30,576 nt of DNA, from positions 1 through 30,576 of the forward strand of contig JANMZR010000429.1 of the NCBI GenBank assembly GCA_031383555.1, in the 5' to 3' direction. Under the pieces are notes generated by a model. The model saw nothing but the letters and a program-made list of their open reading frames with translations. It had not been told where the DNA came from and did no database searches. Positions 1 to 6,920 of the stretch are shown here, in pieces (position 1 is the stretch's first letter; each line of letters starts with the position of its first letter). A program made the position numbers and the translations under genes. This DNA comes from JANMZR01 sp031383555. Its GTDB lineage: Bacteria; Bacteroidota; Bacteroidia; Cytophagales; Spirosomataceae.

Positions 1-203
1 CTTTAACGCTTGCTTGTGGCCTTGCCTTTCAACTGCCTGTAGTTGCTTTTGTGTTATCAAAAGCTGGAATAGTAAAACCAAAATCAAAATATAGGCATGC
101 TTTCTATATTCCCGCATAAATTTCGGATTTACTATTCCAGCTTTTGATAACACAAAAGCAACTACAGGCAGTTGAAAGGCAAGGCCACAAGCAAGCGTTA
201 AAG
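1..203. repeat. Perfect 76-bp inverted repeat at the window edge (1-76 and 128-203)
   Basis: Bases 1-76 are the exact reverse complement of 128-203, separated by 51 bases. The right arm is genuine tatC coding sequence and the left arm is the same sequence turned round. A perfect hairpin of this length inside a conserved coding region, ending exactly at the first base of the window, is best explained as a fold-back (chimeric read or graph-end) artefact at a contig terminus. I cannot exclude a real inverted duplication. Confidence 0.95.
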
Positions 204-786
204 TGGCTAATACAGAAATATAGGAGGTAATATCGAATTGGTTTGCTATAGATTCATCTAATTTGAAATTGGCTAGAAAATTAATCGCCAGTGGGGCAAC
301 TATATAATAACCAAAAAGGATGCCTGTGAAAAATAGTATAGAGACAAAAAATACAGCCCCTCTAGCTGCTTTTTTTTCTGATTTTTTCAAACCTGGCGCT
401 ACAAACCGCCAAACTTCCCAAAATAAATAGGGAAAGGTAAAAACTAAACCAATTATAAAAGAAGAAAGCATGGCCATCATAAACTGGCCTGCCATTTCAC
501 GTGATTGTAATGAAAAATCAATTTTATCGACACAAAGATCTTGGTAACCGGTGGCTGCTGCCAATTTACACATCATTTTGAAAGTCCAAAAATCAGGCCG
601 TGAAGGCCCAAGAATTACAATATTGTAAATTTTCTCAATAAACACGAAAGCAAGAACTGTAAAAACGATGATAGCAATTGCTGACCGCAAAATATGCCAA
701 CGAAGTTCTTCTAAATGCTCCAAAAAGGTCATTTCTTTTTCTTCGGTATCGTTATGTTCTTCTAATGATGGTTGATCTAATGGCAT
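1..786 (-). CDS. tatC: Sec-independent translocase TatC, incomplete at the left edge
   Basis: TatC is the multi-spanning membrane subunit of the twin-arginine translocase that recognises RR signal peptides with TatB/TatA. The minus-strand frame starts at ATG 784-786 and stays open to base 1 (262 codons, no stop). Near the start is FLEHLEELRWHILRS, the TatC N-terminal signature. Further on are FVAPGLKKSEKK and, about 220 residues in, the family pattern KFMREYRKHAY. After that last motif TatC proteins normally continue into a further membrane helix pair. Here the frame runs into bases 1-76, which are an exact inverted copy of 128-203, so residues encoded there (from about QLLI to QALK) are not TatC-like. 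The true C-terminus is therefore missing and was probably replaced by an assembly fold-back. No tatA/tatB lies between this gene and ftsY. Identification is secure; the end is not. Confidence 0.9.
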   Translation of the reverse strand, partial: MPLDQPSLEEHNDTEEKEMTFLEHLEELRWHILRSAIAIIVFTVLAFVFIEKIYNIVILGPSRPDFWTFKMMCKLAAATGYQDLCVDKIDFSLQSREMAGQFMMAMLSSFIIGLVFTFPYLFWEVWRFVAPGLKKSEKKAARGAVFFVSILFFTGILFGYYIVAPLAINFLANFKLDESIANQFDITSYISVLATLTLACGLAFQLPVVAFVLSKAGIVNPKFMREYRKHAYILILVLLFQLLITQKQLQAVERQGHKQALK

Positions 787-802
787 TTTATGTTTTATTT
801 TT

Positions 803-822
803 TTCCCACGAATTCCCACGAA
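803..822. repeat. Two tandem copies of a 10-bp unit (TTCCCACGAA)
   Basis: TTCCCACGAA occurs at 803-812 and again at 813-822, in the 149-bp spacer between the ftsY stop and the tatC start. The spacer also holds a small GC stem (AAGCC/GGCTT around 850-865) followed by Ts on the plus strand. No gene is seen in the spacer and I assign no function. Confidence 0.6.
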
Positions 823-935
823 TTTCATTCGGGGTTAATGATAAGTTCAAGCCCTTCAGGCTTTTTAATTGCCTCTTCAATTTAATTAGATGCTTATCCT
901 TTTCTAATATCTCAATTCTAATATCTTTAATCTTA

Positions 936-1910
936 CTATTTTTTCCAAAAAAGCGAATTCACAAATTCTGTTTTATTGAAAAGCTGTAAGTCTTCAATTT
1001 TTTCCCCAACGCCAATATATTTTACTGGAATTTTAAACTGGTCGGATATACCAATTACCACCCCACCTTTTGCAGTACCGTCTAATTTGGTAATTGCCAA
1101 AGCTGTTATTTCTGTAGCCTTAGTAAACTCTTGTGCTTGAATAAAAGCATTTTGACCTGTTGAGCCGTCCAATACTAATAATACTTCATGAGGTGCATCG
1201 GGAATGTATTTTTGCATCACTCTTTTTATTTTACTTAATTCATTCATCAAATTCACCTTGGTATGTAACCTTCCTGCAGTATCAATTATTACTATATCAG
1301 CATTTTTTTCAACTGCTATTTTCACTGTATCGTATGCAACAGCGGCTGGATCGGTATTCATGCCATGGTCAACAACTTCAATACCAGCACGATCGCCCCA
1401 AATTTTTAGTTGGTCAACAGCAGCGGCTCTAAAAGTATCAGCGGCACCCAAAATCACTTTATTGCCCGCTTGATGAAATTGTGATGCTAATTTACCAATT
1501 GTTGTGGTTTTTCCTACCCCGTTTACACCAACTACCATTATTACATATGGCTTTTGGTCATTTTTCCCAAAAGCGTTTGTAACATCTGCCGATTTATTCT
1601 CTGCTAAAAGAGCAGCAATTTCATCTCTTAGTATTTGGTCTAACTCTTTGGTATCTATATATTTATCTTTTGAAACTCTCTCTTCTATTCTCCGAATTAT
1701 CTTGACTGTGGTTTCCACACCCACATCTGAGGAAATTAAAATCTCTTCTAATTCATCCAATACCTCTTCATCAACAGTAGCTTTTCCAACAACCGCTCTA
1801 CTTATTTTATCAAAAATCCCAACTTTGGTTTTTTCTAAACCTATGTCGAGTGATTCTTTTTCTTCAGTATTTAATGTTTCTTTTTTCTTGAAAAAATCAA
1901 ATAATCCCAT
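936..1910 (-). CDS. ftsY: Signal recognition particle receptor FtsY
   Basis: FtsY is the SRP-receptor GTPase that docks ribosome-nascent chain-SRP complexes at the membrane for SecYEG delivery. The 324-residue protein has the N domain (about residues 30-110) and the G domain. Visible motifs are the P-loop GVNGVGKTT at 128-136, DTFRAAA at 158-164, DTAGR at 210-214 and TKLDGTAKGG at 274-283. The end EFVNSLF is typical of the family. The long acidic A domain of enterobacterial FtsY is reduced to a short charged N-terminus, as is common outside proteobacteria. The ATG at 1908-1910 opens MGLFDFFKKK, a usual FtsY start. It lies downstream of the rpmG/DUF4295 pair, with a terminator between, so it probably has its own promoter. 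Confidence 0.97.
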   Translation of the reverse strand: MGLFDFFKKKETLNTEEKESLDIGLEKTKVGIFDKISRAVVGKATVDEEVLDELEEILISSDVGVETTVKIIRRIEERVSKDKYIDTKELDQILRDEIAALLAENKSADVTNAFGKNDQKPYVIMVVGVNGVGKTTTIGKLASQFHQAGNKVILGAADTFRAAAVDQLKIWGDRAGIEVVDHGMNTDPAAVAYDTVKIAVEKNADIVIIDTAGRLHTKVNLMNELSKIKRVMQKYIPDAPHEVLLVLDGSTGQNAFIQAQEFTKATEITALAITKLDGTAKGGVVIGISDQFKIPVKYIGVGEKIEDLQLFNKTEFVNSLFWKK

Positions 1911-2012
1911 TGGATTGGTTTAAAAATTGGCTTAAAAACAAAACGAATCAGTATAAATAATAGAATACAAAGTACGTCAAAAAAAAGGTGGCTTAAAAAT
2001 TTTAAAAATAAA

Positions 2013-2038
2013 AAAGCCCTGACAGTAATCAGGGCTTT
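2013..2038 (-). terminator. Intrinsic terminator after rpmG-DUF4295
   Basis: A 10-bp perfect stem (AAAGCCCTGA 2013-2022 pairs with TCAGGGCTTT 2029-2038) with a 6-base loop. On the minus strand it is followed by a long U-rich run (complement of the A-rich 1998-2015). It lies about 70 bases beyond the DUF4295 stop, so it should end that transcript before ftsY. Confidence 0.85.
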
Positions 2039-2108
2039 CAATATATTGTATCAAACATGGCAACTAAACCTATTTAAATCTGTAAATTTTGCTTCCAAAA
2101 AAAACAAA

Positions 2109-2261
2109 TTATGACTTTAATGCAGCCATTGCTTCATCTTGAATTATGATTTCTTCTCTAAAGGTATAAGTGCCAGTTACTGGATTTTTAATAGATTTGA
2201 TAATCTTGGCGTATTTAACTCCACCTTCTTTTTTTAGGGTTGCAACTACTTTCTTTGCCAT
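2109..2261 (-). CDS. DUF4295 family small basic protein
   Basis: A 50-residue basic protein, MAKKVVATLKKEGGVKYAKI at its start and EAMAALKS at its end, with ATG at 2259-2261. This length and sequence type match DUF4295, a family confined to Bacteroidota and habitually encoded next to ribosomal protein L33, as here (47-bp spacing, same strand). The size, charge and linkage suggest a ribosome-associated role. I recall that a Bacteroidota-specific large-subunit protein (bL38) has been described from Flavobacterium and it may be this family, but I cannot confirm that here. The terminator at 2013-2038 follows it. Confidence 0.88.
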   Translation of the reverse strand: MAKKVVATLKKEGGVKYAKIIKSIKNPVTGTYTFREEIIIQDEAMAALKS

Positions 2262-2307
2262 GTTGTATTAAATTTTATTTTTGAAAATATATTCAACTTG
2301 TGAATAT

Positions 2308-2490
2308 TTATTTAATTTCTTTATGAACAGTAACCTTTTTCAAGATTGGGTTGTACTTTTTTAATTCTAAACGACCTGTAGTATTCTTACGGTTTTTAGT
2401 AGTGATATAACGGGACATGCCACCAACGCCACTAGTTTTGTGCTCGGTACATTCCATGATTACTTGTATGCGATTGCCTTTCTTTGCCAT
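2308..2490 (-). CDS. rpmG: 50S ribosomal protein L33 (bL33)
   Basis: bL33 is a small protein of the large ribosomal subunit near the E site. The 60-residue product begins MAKKGNRIQVIMECTEHK and contains RYITTKNRKNT and LELKKYNP, the family core. The usual second zinc-ribbon cysteine pair is absent: only one Cys is seen (ECTEHK), so this is a zinc-independent (C-minus) form. The ATG is at 2488-2490. rpmB (L28), a common upstream partner, is not present. The 157 bp upstream hold a promoter-like motif and a small hairpin, so rpmG-DUF4295 is probably a two-gene transcript. Confidence 0.96.
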   Translation of the reverse strand: MAKKGNRIQVIMECTEHKTSGVGGMSRYITTKNRKNTTGRLELKKYNPILKKVTVHKEIK

Positions 2491-2511
2491 CGGTTTTATA
2501 TTTATATTTCT

Positions 2512-2525
2512 GAGGTATTTACCTC
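2512..2525. other. Small hairpin in the rpmG 5' leader
   Basis: GAGGTATTTACCTC forms a 5-6 bp stem with a 2-4 base loop, 22 bases upstream of the rpmG ATG and downstream of the putative promoter. It could act in translation control or mRNA stability, but it is short and the assignment is weak. Confidence 0.3.
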
Positions 2526-2554
2526 GATTCTTTAATGTATATTCAAACGGAGTG

Positions 2555-2562
2555 CAAAGGTA
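2555..2562 (-). promoter_or_regulatory. Bacteroidota-type -7 promoter motif for rpmG
   Basis: Read on the minus strand these bases are TACCTTTG, an exact match to the Bacteroidota -7 consensus TAnnTTTG. It lies 65 bp upstream of the rpmG start codon and is followed by CACTCCG. I see no good TTTG -33 element, so this rests on the -7 motif and its position. Confidence 0.55.
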
Positions 2563-2647
2563 AGGAAAAAATTATAATTAGGAAAATATTTATTTGAAAA
2601 TTATTTTATGATATTTCATAATTACATTTTCAAAAAGATTTTATGAA

Positions 2648-3184
2648 TTAAAACGCAACTATTTGTCTATTTTGCGGCGGAACATTATCTGCTTGCCTTA
2701 AATTTGGAAACTGGTCGCTATTACCAAAAATTTCAACGTCATTAAGTACTTTAAAATTTGTGTATTTTTCTTCAAATAAGGCAAGTGGAAATGTATTGGT
2801 AGGATAACTTATATTACCATAAAATATATTAGTGTAAATAAATGACACAGGTAAAATATAAAGTCCTTGGTTTTTGGAACTTAATTTTTTCATTTTTTTA
2901 AAACCATCTAATATTTCATACTCAAAACCAGCTCTTTGGCTGATTAATTCATTAAAAATTGGATGTACAACTTTTATATTTTCAAATTTTCCTTCCTCAT
3001 TAACTTCGAATGACACAAATACTCTGCCGTAAATGCTGCCTCTAACCATTCCTATTGGATAATGAATTTTTTTAGAAATTTCGGCATTGAATACCAATTC
3101 ATTGATATCATAATTTACTTGTGCAAAAGATGTATTTACCATTAATAAAAGTAAAAAGCTGCAATTGGATAATATTTTATTCAT
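2648..3184 (-). CDS. Secreted protein with TonB C-terminal-like domain
   Basis: A 178-residue protein with an N-terminal signal peptide (hydrophobic SFLLLLMVNTSFAQ ending near residue 22). Residues about 40-115 resemble a TonB C-terminal domain: a GxVxVSFEVNEEGKFENIKV strand pair, an alpha-helix around LDGFKKMKKL, then LPVSFIY. Such stand-alone or short TonB-C proteins are abundant in Bacteroidota. Normal TonB has an N-terminal membrane anchor and a proline-rich linker, and both are absent here, so a direct energy-transducer role is doubtful. The C-terminal 60 residues match nothing I recognise. It starts 22 bp after the recF stop on the same strand, so it may be cotranscribed with recF. Confidence 0.75.
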   Translation of the reverse strand: MNKILSNCSFLLLLMVNTSFAQVNYDINELVFNAEISKKIHYPIGMVRGSIYGRVFVSFEVNEEGKFENIKVVHPIFNELISQRAGFEYEILDGFKKMKKLSSKNQGLYILPVSFIYTNIFYGNISYPTNTFPLALFEEKYTNFKVLNDVEIFGNSDQFPNLRQADNVPPQNRQIVAF

Positions 3185-3206
3185 TATGGATTTTTAAAAA
3201 TTTGTA

Positions 3207-4286
3207 TTACATCAATACATAATTCACACCTTCACTTATATTTTCTAACAATTTTTTTGACCTTTCTGGCCTAGCATCTGTAATAAATACTTGGCCAAAC
3301 ACTTTGTTTTCAATCATATCAATAAGCATTTGTATGCGACGATCATCCAATTTATCGAAAATATCGTCCATCAATAATATTGGTTTTTGGGATTTTTCTA
3401 TTGTAATCAATTCAAATTGAGCTAGTTTTAAGGCCATTGCAAATGCCTTTTGTTGACCTTGTGAACCAAATTTTCGAAGGGTAAAGCTATCTATTTCAAA
3501 AGTATAGTCATCTTTATGAACACCTTTCAAAGTTCGGCTGGCAGCTACGTCTTGCTTATAATTTTTACGAAATTGATCAATGAACTCATTATCACCTACA
3601 TCAGATTCATAATATATGGCTACTATTTCTCTGTTTTCCGACAATTGTGCATAATGTTTTTGAAAAATAGGAAGATATTTTGCTAAAAAACTTTCTCTTA
3701 CTTTATTTATTATTAAAGCTTTTTCCAAAAGTGGTTCTGAGTAAACTTCCAAAAGCGGTTCGTCGTAATAATTACGGTCAGTAAATTGCTTAAGTAGGCT
3801 GTTTCTTTGTAATAAAAGTCGATTATGTTGAAGTAAATTTTGGAAATATTCAGCATCAATTTGTGATATAACTCCATCAAAAAACTTTCGCCGGGCCTCT
3901 GCCGACTCTCTTACAATATCGGTATCGTGTGGCGCCATTAATACAACTGGGTAGTTTCCAATATGGTCAGAGATCCGTTCAATAGGCTTTTTATCAATTA
4001 AAATAGCCTTTCGGTAGCCACGTTGAAGGGAGCAAATTACTTCATCGTTTTTCTGGTTTTTTACAAATTCTCCAGAAATCATAAAGTATTCTTGGTTGTG
4101 GTTAATACAAAGTGCTTCCTGATTACTCAAAGAGCTTTTTGTCAACGATAAAAAATAAATTGAATCGATTAAACTCGTTTTCCCAGCACCATTTTCACCC
4201 AAAATACAATTACAATGCTCAGAAAAATCTGCAGAAAATTCTAAGTGATTTTTAAAATTATTGAGTATGAGTTTTTGTAAATACAA
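3207..4286 (-). CDS. recF: DNA replication and repair protein RecF
   Basis: RecF is an SMC-like ABC ATPase that loads RecA at gaps with RecO/RecR. The 359-residue protein shows Walker A GENGAGKT at 30-37, the ABC signature region FGSQGQQK at 273-280 and Walker B ILLMDD at 303-308 followed by IFDKLDDRR (D-loop region). The length is normal. The start must be TTG at 4284-4286: it gives MYLQKLILNNFKN, the usual RecF beginning, and an in-frame TAG lies only four codons upstream with no ATG between. It is divergent from pdhA, with a 138-bp shared regulatory region containing a long palindrome. It is not next to dnaA or dnaN in this window. Confidence 0.96.
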   Translation of the reverse strand: MYLQKLILNNFKNHLEFSADFSEHCNCILGENGAGKTSLIDSIYFLSLTKSSLSNQEALCINHNQEYFMISGEFVKNQKNDEVICSLQRGYRKAILIDKKPIERISDHIGNYPVVLMAPHDTDIVRESAEARRKFFDGVISQIDAEYFQNLLQHNRLLLQRNSLLKQFTDRNYYDEPLLEVYSEPLLEKALIINKVRESFLAKYLPIFQKHYAQLSENREIVAIYYESDVGDNEFIDQFRKNYKQDVAASRTLKGVHKDDYTFEIDSFTLRKFGSQGQQKAFAMALKLAQFELITIEKSQKPILLMDDIFDKLDDRRIQMLIDMIENKVFGQVFITDARPERSKKLLENISEGVNYVLM

Positions 4287-4293
4287 TTTTAGT

Positions 4294-4324
4294 TTTGTCT
4301 ATTCTTGGTTTTGTGGTAATTTCG
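4294..4324 (+). promoter_or_regulatory. Putative pdhA promoter (TTTG-N19-TAATTTCG)
   Basis: TTTG at 4294-4297 and TAATTTCG at 4317-4324 match the Bacteroidota -33/-7 elements (TTTG and TAnnTTTG) with one mismatch and 19-bp spacing. Transcription would begin near 4331, inside the palindrome at 4320-4359 and about 95 bp upstream of the pdhA ATG. Confidence 0.5.
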
Positions 4325-4359
4325 CAAATAAATTATTTTTTTATAATTTATTTGCGAAA
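4320..4359. promoter_or_regulatory. 17-bp perfect palindrome between recF and pdhA
   Basis: 4320-4336 pairs perfectly with 4343-4359, with a T6 loop at 4337-4342. The outer arm is TTCGCAAATAAATTAT. It lies between two divergent genes and overlaps the -7/start region of the putative pdhA promoter. It could be an operator for a dimeric regulator or a structured 5' leader. No typical terminator T-run follows either side. Confidence 0.6.
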
Positions 4360-4424
4360 ATGAGTTTTGCAATAATGCCTAACTCAATCATTTAAAAAAA
4401 ATTTTAAAACATTTATCATTTAAA

Positions 4425-5435
4425 ATGGCGAAGAAAGAAGATGCAAAGGTAAAGTATTCGAAGGAAACTTACATGTATTGGTATGAGTCAATGCAATTGC
4501 AACGCAAGTTTGAGGAAAAATGTGCTCAATTGTATGGCCAACAAAAAATAAAGGGCTTTCTACATCTTTATATCGGTCAGGAAGCTTGTTCGTCTGGTGC
4601 TAGGTCGGCACTTACAAAAGATGATAAATGGATAACTGCTTATCGTTGTCATGGTATTCCTTTAGCCTTAGGGTCTAATCCTAAAGGGATTATGGCTGAA
4701 TTGTATGGCAAAATAACGGGCTGCACAAAAGGCAAAGGTGGTTCAATGCATATATTTGATAAATCTGTGAATTTTGTGGGAGGCCATGGTATTGTGGGTG
4801 CTCAAATTCCATTGGGTGCAGGCCTTGCTTTTGCTGAAAAATATAACAAAACAGATAACTTATCTATTTGCTATTTTGGCGATGGCGCTTCAAGGCAAGG
4901 TGCTCTGCATGAGACCTTTAACTTAGCCATGACGTGGAAACTGCCAGTGATTTTTGTGGTGGAAAACAATGGTTACGCTATGGGTACATCGGTTGGTCGT
5001 ACATCAAACGTAACGGAGCTTTACACTCTTGGTGAAGCTTACGACATGCCTTCTGAGCCTGTAGACGGCATGAACGTTGAAGCTGTGCATGAAGCAGTTA
5101 GCCGTGCAGCAGATCGTGCAAGACGTGGTGATGGGCCCACATTTTTGGAGTTTCGTACCTACCGTTACAGAGGGCACTCTATGTCGGATCCACAAAAATA
5201 CCGTACCAAAGAAGAAGTTGAAAAATACAAGGCACAAGATCCGATTGAACAAGTTAGGCATTCAATTTTGTCAAAAAAATTGGCGACTGAAGCTGATTTA
5301 GAGGCAATTGATGCCAAAATAAAATTGACTGTTGAGGAGGCTGTTAAATTTGCAGAAGAATCACCTTTCCCTGATCCAAGTGAAGCTTATAAAGATGTAT
5401 ACGTTCAGGAGGACTATCCTTATATCGAAGAATAG
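4425..5435 (+). CDS. pdhA: Pyruvate dehydrogenase E1 component, alpha subunit
   Basis: E1-alpha binds thiamine diphosphate and, with E1-beta, decarboxylates pyruvate and acetylates the E2 lipoyl group. The 336-residue protein has the thiamine-diphosphate motif GDG at 152-154 through NN at 181-182, the upstream YRCHGIPLALG segment, and the loop YRYRGHSMSDP at 246-256 that corresponds to the phosphorylation-loop region of the family. The substrate class is inferred from strong resemblance to pyruvate rather than branched-chain E1-alpha. Neither pdhB nor the E2 gene adjoins it, so the subunits must be encoded elsewhere. The start is ATG 4425 with an A-rich upstream stretch. Confidence 0.93.
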   Translation: MAKKEDAKVKYSKETYMYWYESMQLQRKFEEKCAQLYGQQKIKGFLHLYIGQEACSSGARSALTKDDKWITAYRCHGIPLALGSNPKGIMAELYGKITGCTKGKGGSMHIFDKSVNFVGGHGIVGAQIPLGAGLAFAEKYNKTDNLSICYFGDGASRQGALHETFNLAMTWKLPVIFVVENNGYAMGTSVGRTSNVTELYTLGEAYDMPSEPVDGMNVEAVHEAVSRAADRARRGDGPTFLEFRTYRYRGHSMSDPQKYRTKEEVEKYKAQDPIEQVRHSILSKKLATEADLEAIDAKIKLTVEEAVKFAEESPFPDPSEAYKDVYVQEDYPYIEE

Positions 5436-5535
5436 TTTGCTAAAAACATGGAAATTATATTTGAAATTTTGAAAAAAAATAGATAATAAATACAAAACTT
5501 TGATACAAAAGGCTTTAGGGTAAATTAATTTTTAG

Positions 5536-5543
5536 TAATTTTG
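5536..5543 (+). promoter_or_regulatory. Bacteroidota-type -7 promoter motif for the TPR gene
   Basis: TAATTTTG exactly matches TAnnTTTG, 34 bp upstream of the ATG at 5577. An imperfect -33 candidate (TTTA, 5514-5517) lies 18 bp further upstream. This suggests the TPR gene is transcribed separately from pdhA. Confidence 0.55.
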
Positions 5544-5576
5544 CACCTCGAAATAAAAAAGTATTAGTTAGTCAAT

Positions 5577-6275
5577 ATGGCAAAGAAACAAAAAGAAGTT
5601 CATTCAAGCTTAGAATTTATTGAAAGCCCAGAGGCTTTAGCGAAAGAAATAAATAAAGAAATAAATCTAGCTCAAAATCTTGTTGAAAAAAACAAAAACA
5701 TCTTATCTATTCTAGGTGGTTTGATTTTAGCGACTATTATTGGTTATATAGGATTTCACTGGTATTCTAATAATCAAGATACCGAAGCTCAAGCAGCACT
5801 ATTTTCAGTTGTAAGTAAGTTTGAGACAGATTCAGCGAAAGGCTTATCGAAAGAATTTATAAAAATCGCTAATGATTATGGAATGTCAAAAGCTGGGAAT
5901 CTAGCCCATTTTTACGGTGGAGTTTCCGCCTTAAAGGAAGGTAAATATGATGAGGCAATTGAGCAACTTAAAGACTTTTCATCAAACGATCTTTTAGTAC
6001 AAGCCAGAGCCTACTCTTTAATTGGTGACGCTTTCGTTGAGAAAAAGGCCTATTCTGAGGCAATTGATTATTATAAAAAAGCAGCTGATTACAAGCCAAA
6101 TAAGTTTTTCACACCCGTATATTTGATGAAATTAGCGGGTGCTTATGAAGCAAATAAGGAGAATGAAAAAGCTTTGGAGGCTTATACAACTATTGCTGAT
6201 AAATATGAAGATTCGCAAGAATCAAATTTGGCCAAAAAATATAAATCCAAATTAGAAGGCGCCGACTCTGAATAA
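5577..6275 (+). CDS. Membrane-anchored tetratricopeptide-repeat protein
   Basis: A 232-residue protein with a short charged cytoplasmic N-terminus, one membrane helix at about residues 42-61 (ILSILGGLILATIIGYIGF), and a C-terminal domain of helical repeats (residues about 75-225). These include clear TPR units such as AYSEAIDYYKKAADYKPN and NEKALEAYTTIADKYEDS. The topology resembles the YfgM-like family of inner-membrane TPR proteins, which in other bacteria interact with the Sec translocon or periplasmic chaperones. That role is inference. In Bacteroidota this protein type is often found just upstream of ribH, as here. A terminator lies between the two genes. Confidence 0.8.
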   Translation: MAKKQKEVHSSLEFIESPEALAKEINKEINLAQNLVEKNKNILSILGGLILATIIGYIGFHWYSNNQDTEAQAALFSVVSKFETDSAKGLSKEFIKIANDYGMSKAGNLAHFYGGVSALKEGKYDEAIEQLKDFSSNDLLVQARAYSLIGDAFVEKKAYSEAIDYYKKAADYKPNKFFTPVYLMKLAGAYEANKENEKALEAYTTIADKYEDSQESNLAKKYKSKLEGADSE

Positions 6276-6304
6276 TCAATAGAAAAAAAATTAATACGTT
6301 GATG

Positions 6305-6338
6305 AAAAGGGATATAGCGAAAGTTTTATCCCTTTTTT
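6305..6338 (+). terminator. Intrinsic terminator between the TPR gene and ribH
   Basis: A 10-bp perfect stem, AAAAGGGATA (6305-6314) pairing with TATCCCTTTT (6327-6336), with a 12-base loop and ending in a T6 run at 6333-6338. It starts 30 bases after the TPR stop. It leaves only 20 bases before the ribH ATG, so it may attenuate rather than fully stop transcription into ribH. Confidence 0.75.
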
Positions 6339-6358
6339 AATTAAGAAAAAATTAAAAT

Positions 6359-6835
6359 ATGGCTTCAGCAAATAAAAATTTATCAGAGTTTTCAACTTAT
6401 AACTTGCCAGATGTTTCAGGCAAACGATTTGCAATTGTGGTCGCTGAATGGAATGAAGAGGTTACAGCGTCACTTTATGCAGGTGCCTTTGAAACTTTAA
6501 TTTCAAATGGTGTTTTACCTGAAAATATTGAAAAGATAAACGTGCCTGGAAGTTATGAGTTAAGTTTAGGCGCACAAAAAATGGCTCAAAAACCTGAAAT
6601 TGATGCAGTGATTTGTATTGGATGTGTCATTCAGGGTGAAACAAAACACAACGATTATATTAACCATGCAGTGGCTCAAGGTCTTACAAATGTGAGTTTG
6701 AAATACGATAAACCTGTGATTTTCGGCGTTTTAACACCCAATACACAGCAACAAGCCCTCGATAGGGCGGGCGGTAAACATGGCAATAAAGGTGATGAAG
6801 CGGCTATAACAGCAATAAAGATGTTGGGGGTTTGA
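6359..6835 (+). CDS. ribH: 6,7-dimethyl-8-ribityllumazine synthase
   Basis: RibH condenses 5-amino-6-ribitylaminouracil with 3,4-dihydroxy-2-butanone 4-phosphate, the penultimate step of riboflavin synthesis. The 158-residue protein shows the substrate-pocket W31-N32, VPGSYEL at 62-68, GETKHND at 93-99 with the catalytic His97, and the conserved Arg136 in ALDRAGGKHGNKG. The length fits the icosahedral-capsid class. No FMN riboswitch is visible upstream; the only structure there is the terminator hairpin. The ATG at 6359 is preceded by an A-rich stretch and no Shine-Dalgarno sequence. Confidence 0.97.
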   Translation: MASANKNLSEFSTYNLPDVSGKRFAIVVAEWNEEVTASLYAGAFETLISNGVLPENIEKINVPGSYELSLGAQKMAQKPEIDAVICIGCVIQGETKHNDYINHAVAQGLTNVSLKYDKPVIFGVLTPNTQQQALDRAGGKHGNKGDEAAITAIKMLGV

Positions 6836-6920
6836 TTCTCAAATCCAACCTAACCAACCGCAATAGTTTTCACCTAAAATATAAGTTTTTTTAAAATTAG
6901 TATAATCAAAAAAAAATACC

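Noticed and set aside
678..989. Plus-strand open frame of 103 codons opposite tatC and ftsY
   Set aside because: It overlaps the start of tatC and the end of ftsY on the other strand; its hydrophobic text is an antisense effect of AT-rich DNA.
6276..6358. FMN riboswitch upstream of ribH
   Set aside because: The 83-bp spacer is too short and holds only a simple stem-loop with a T-run, without the conserved FMN-aptamer segments.
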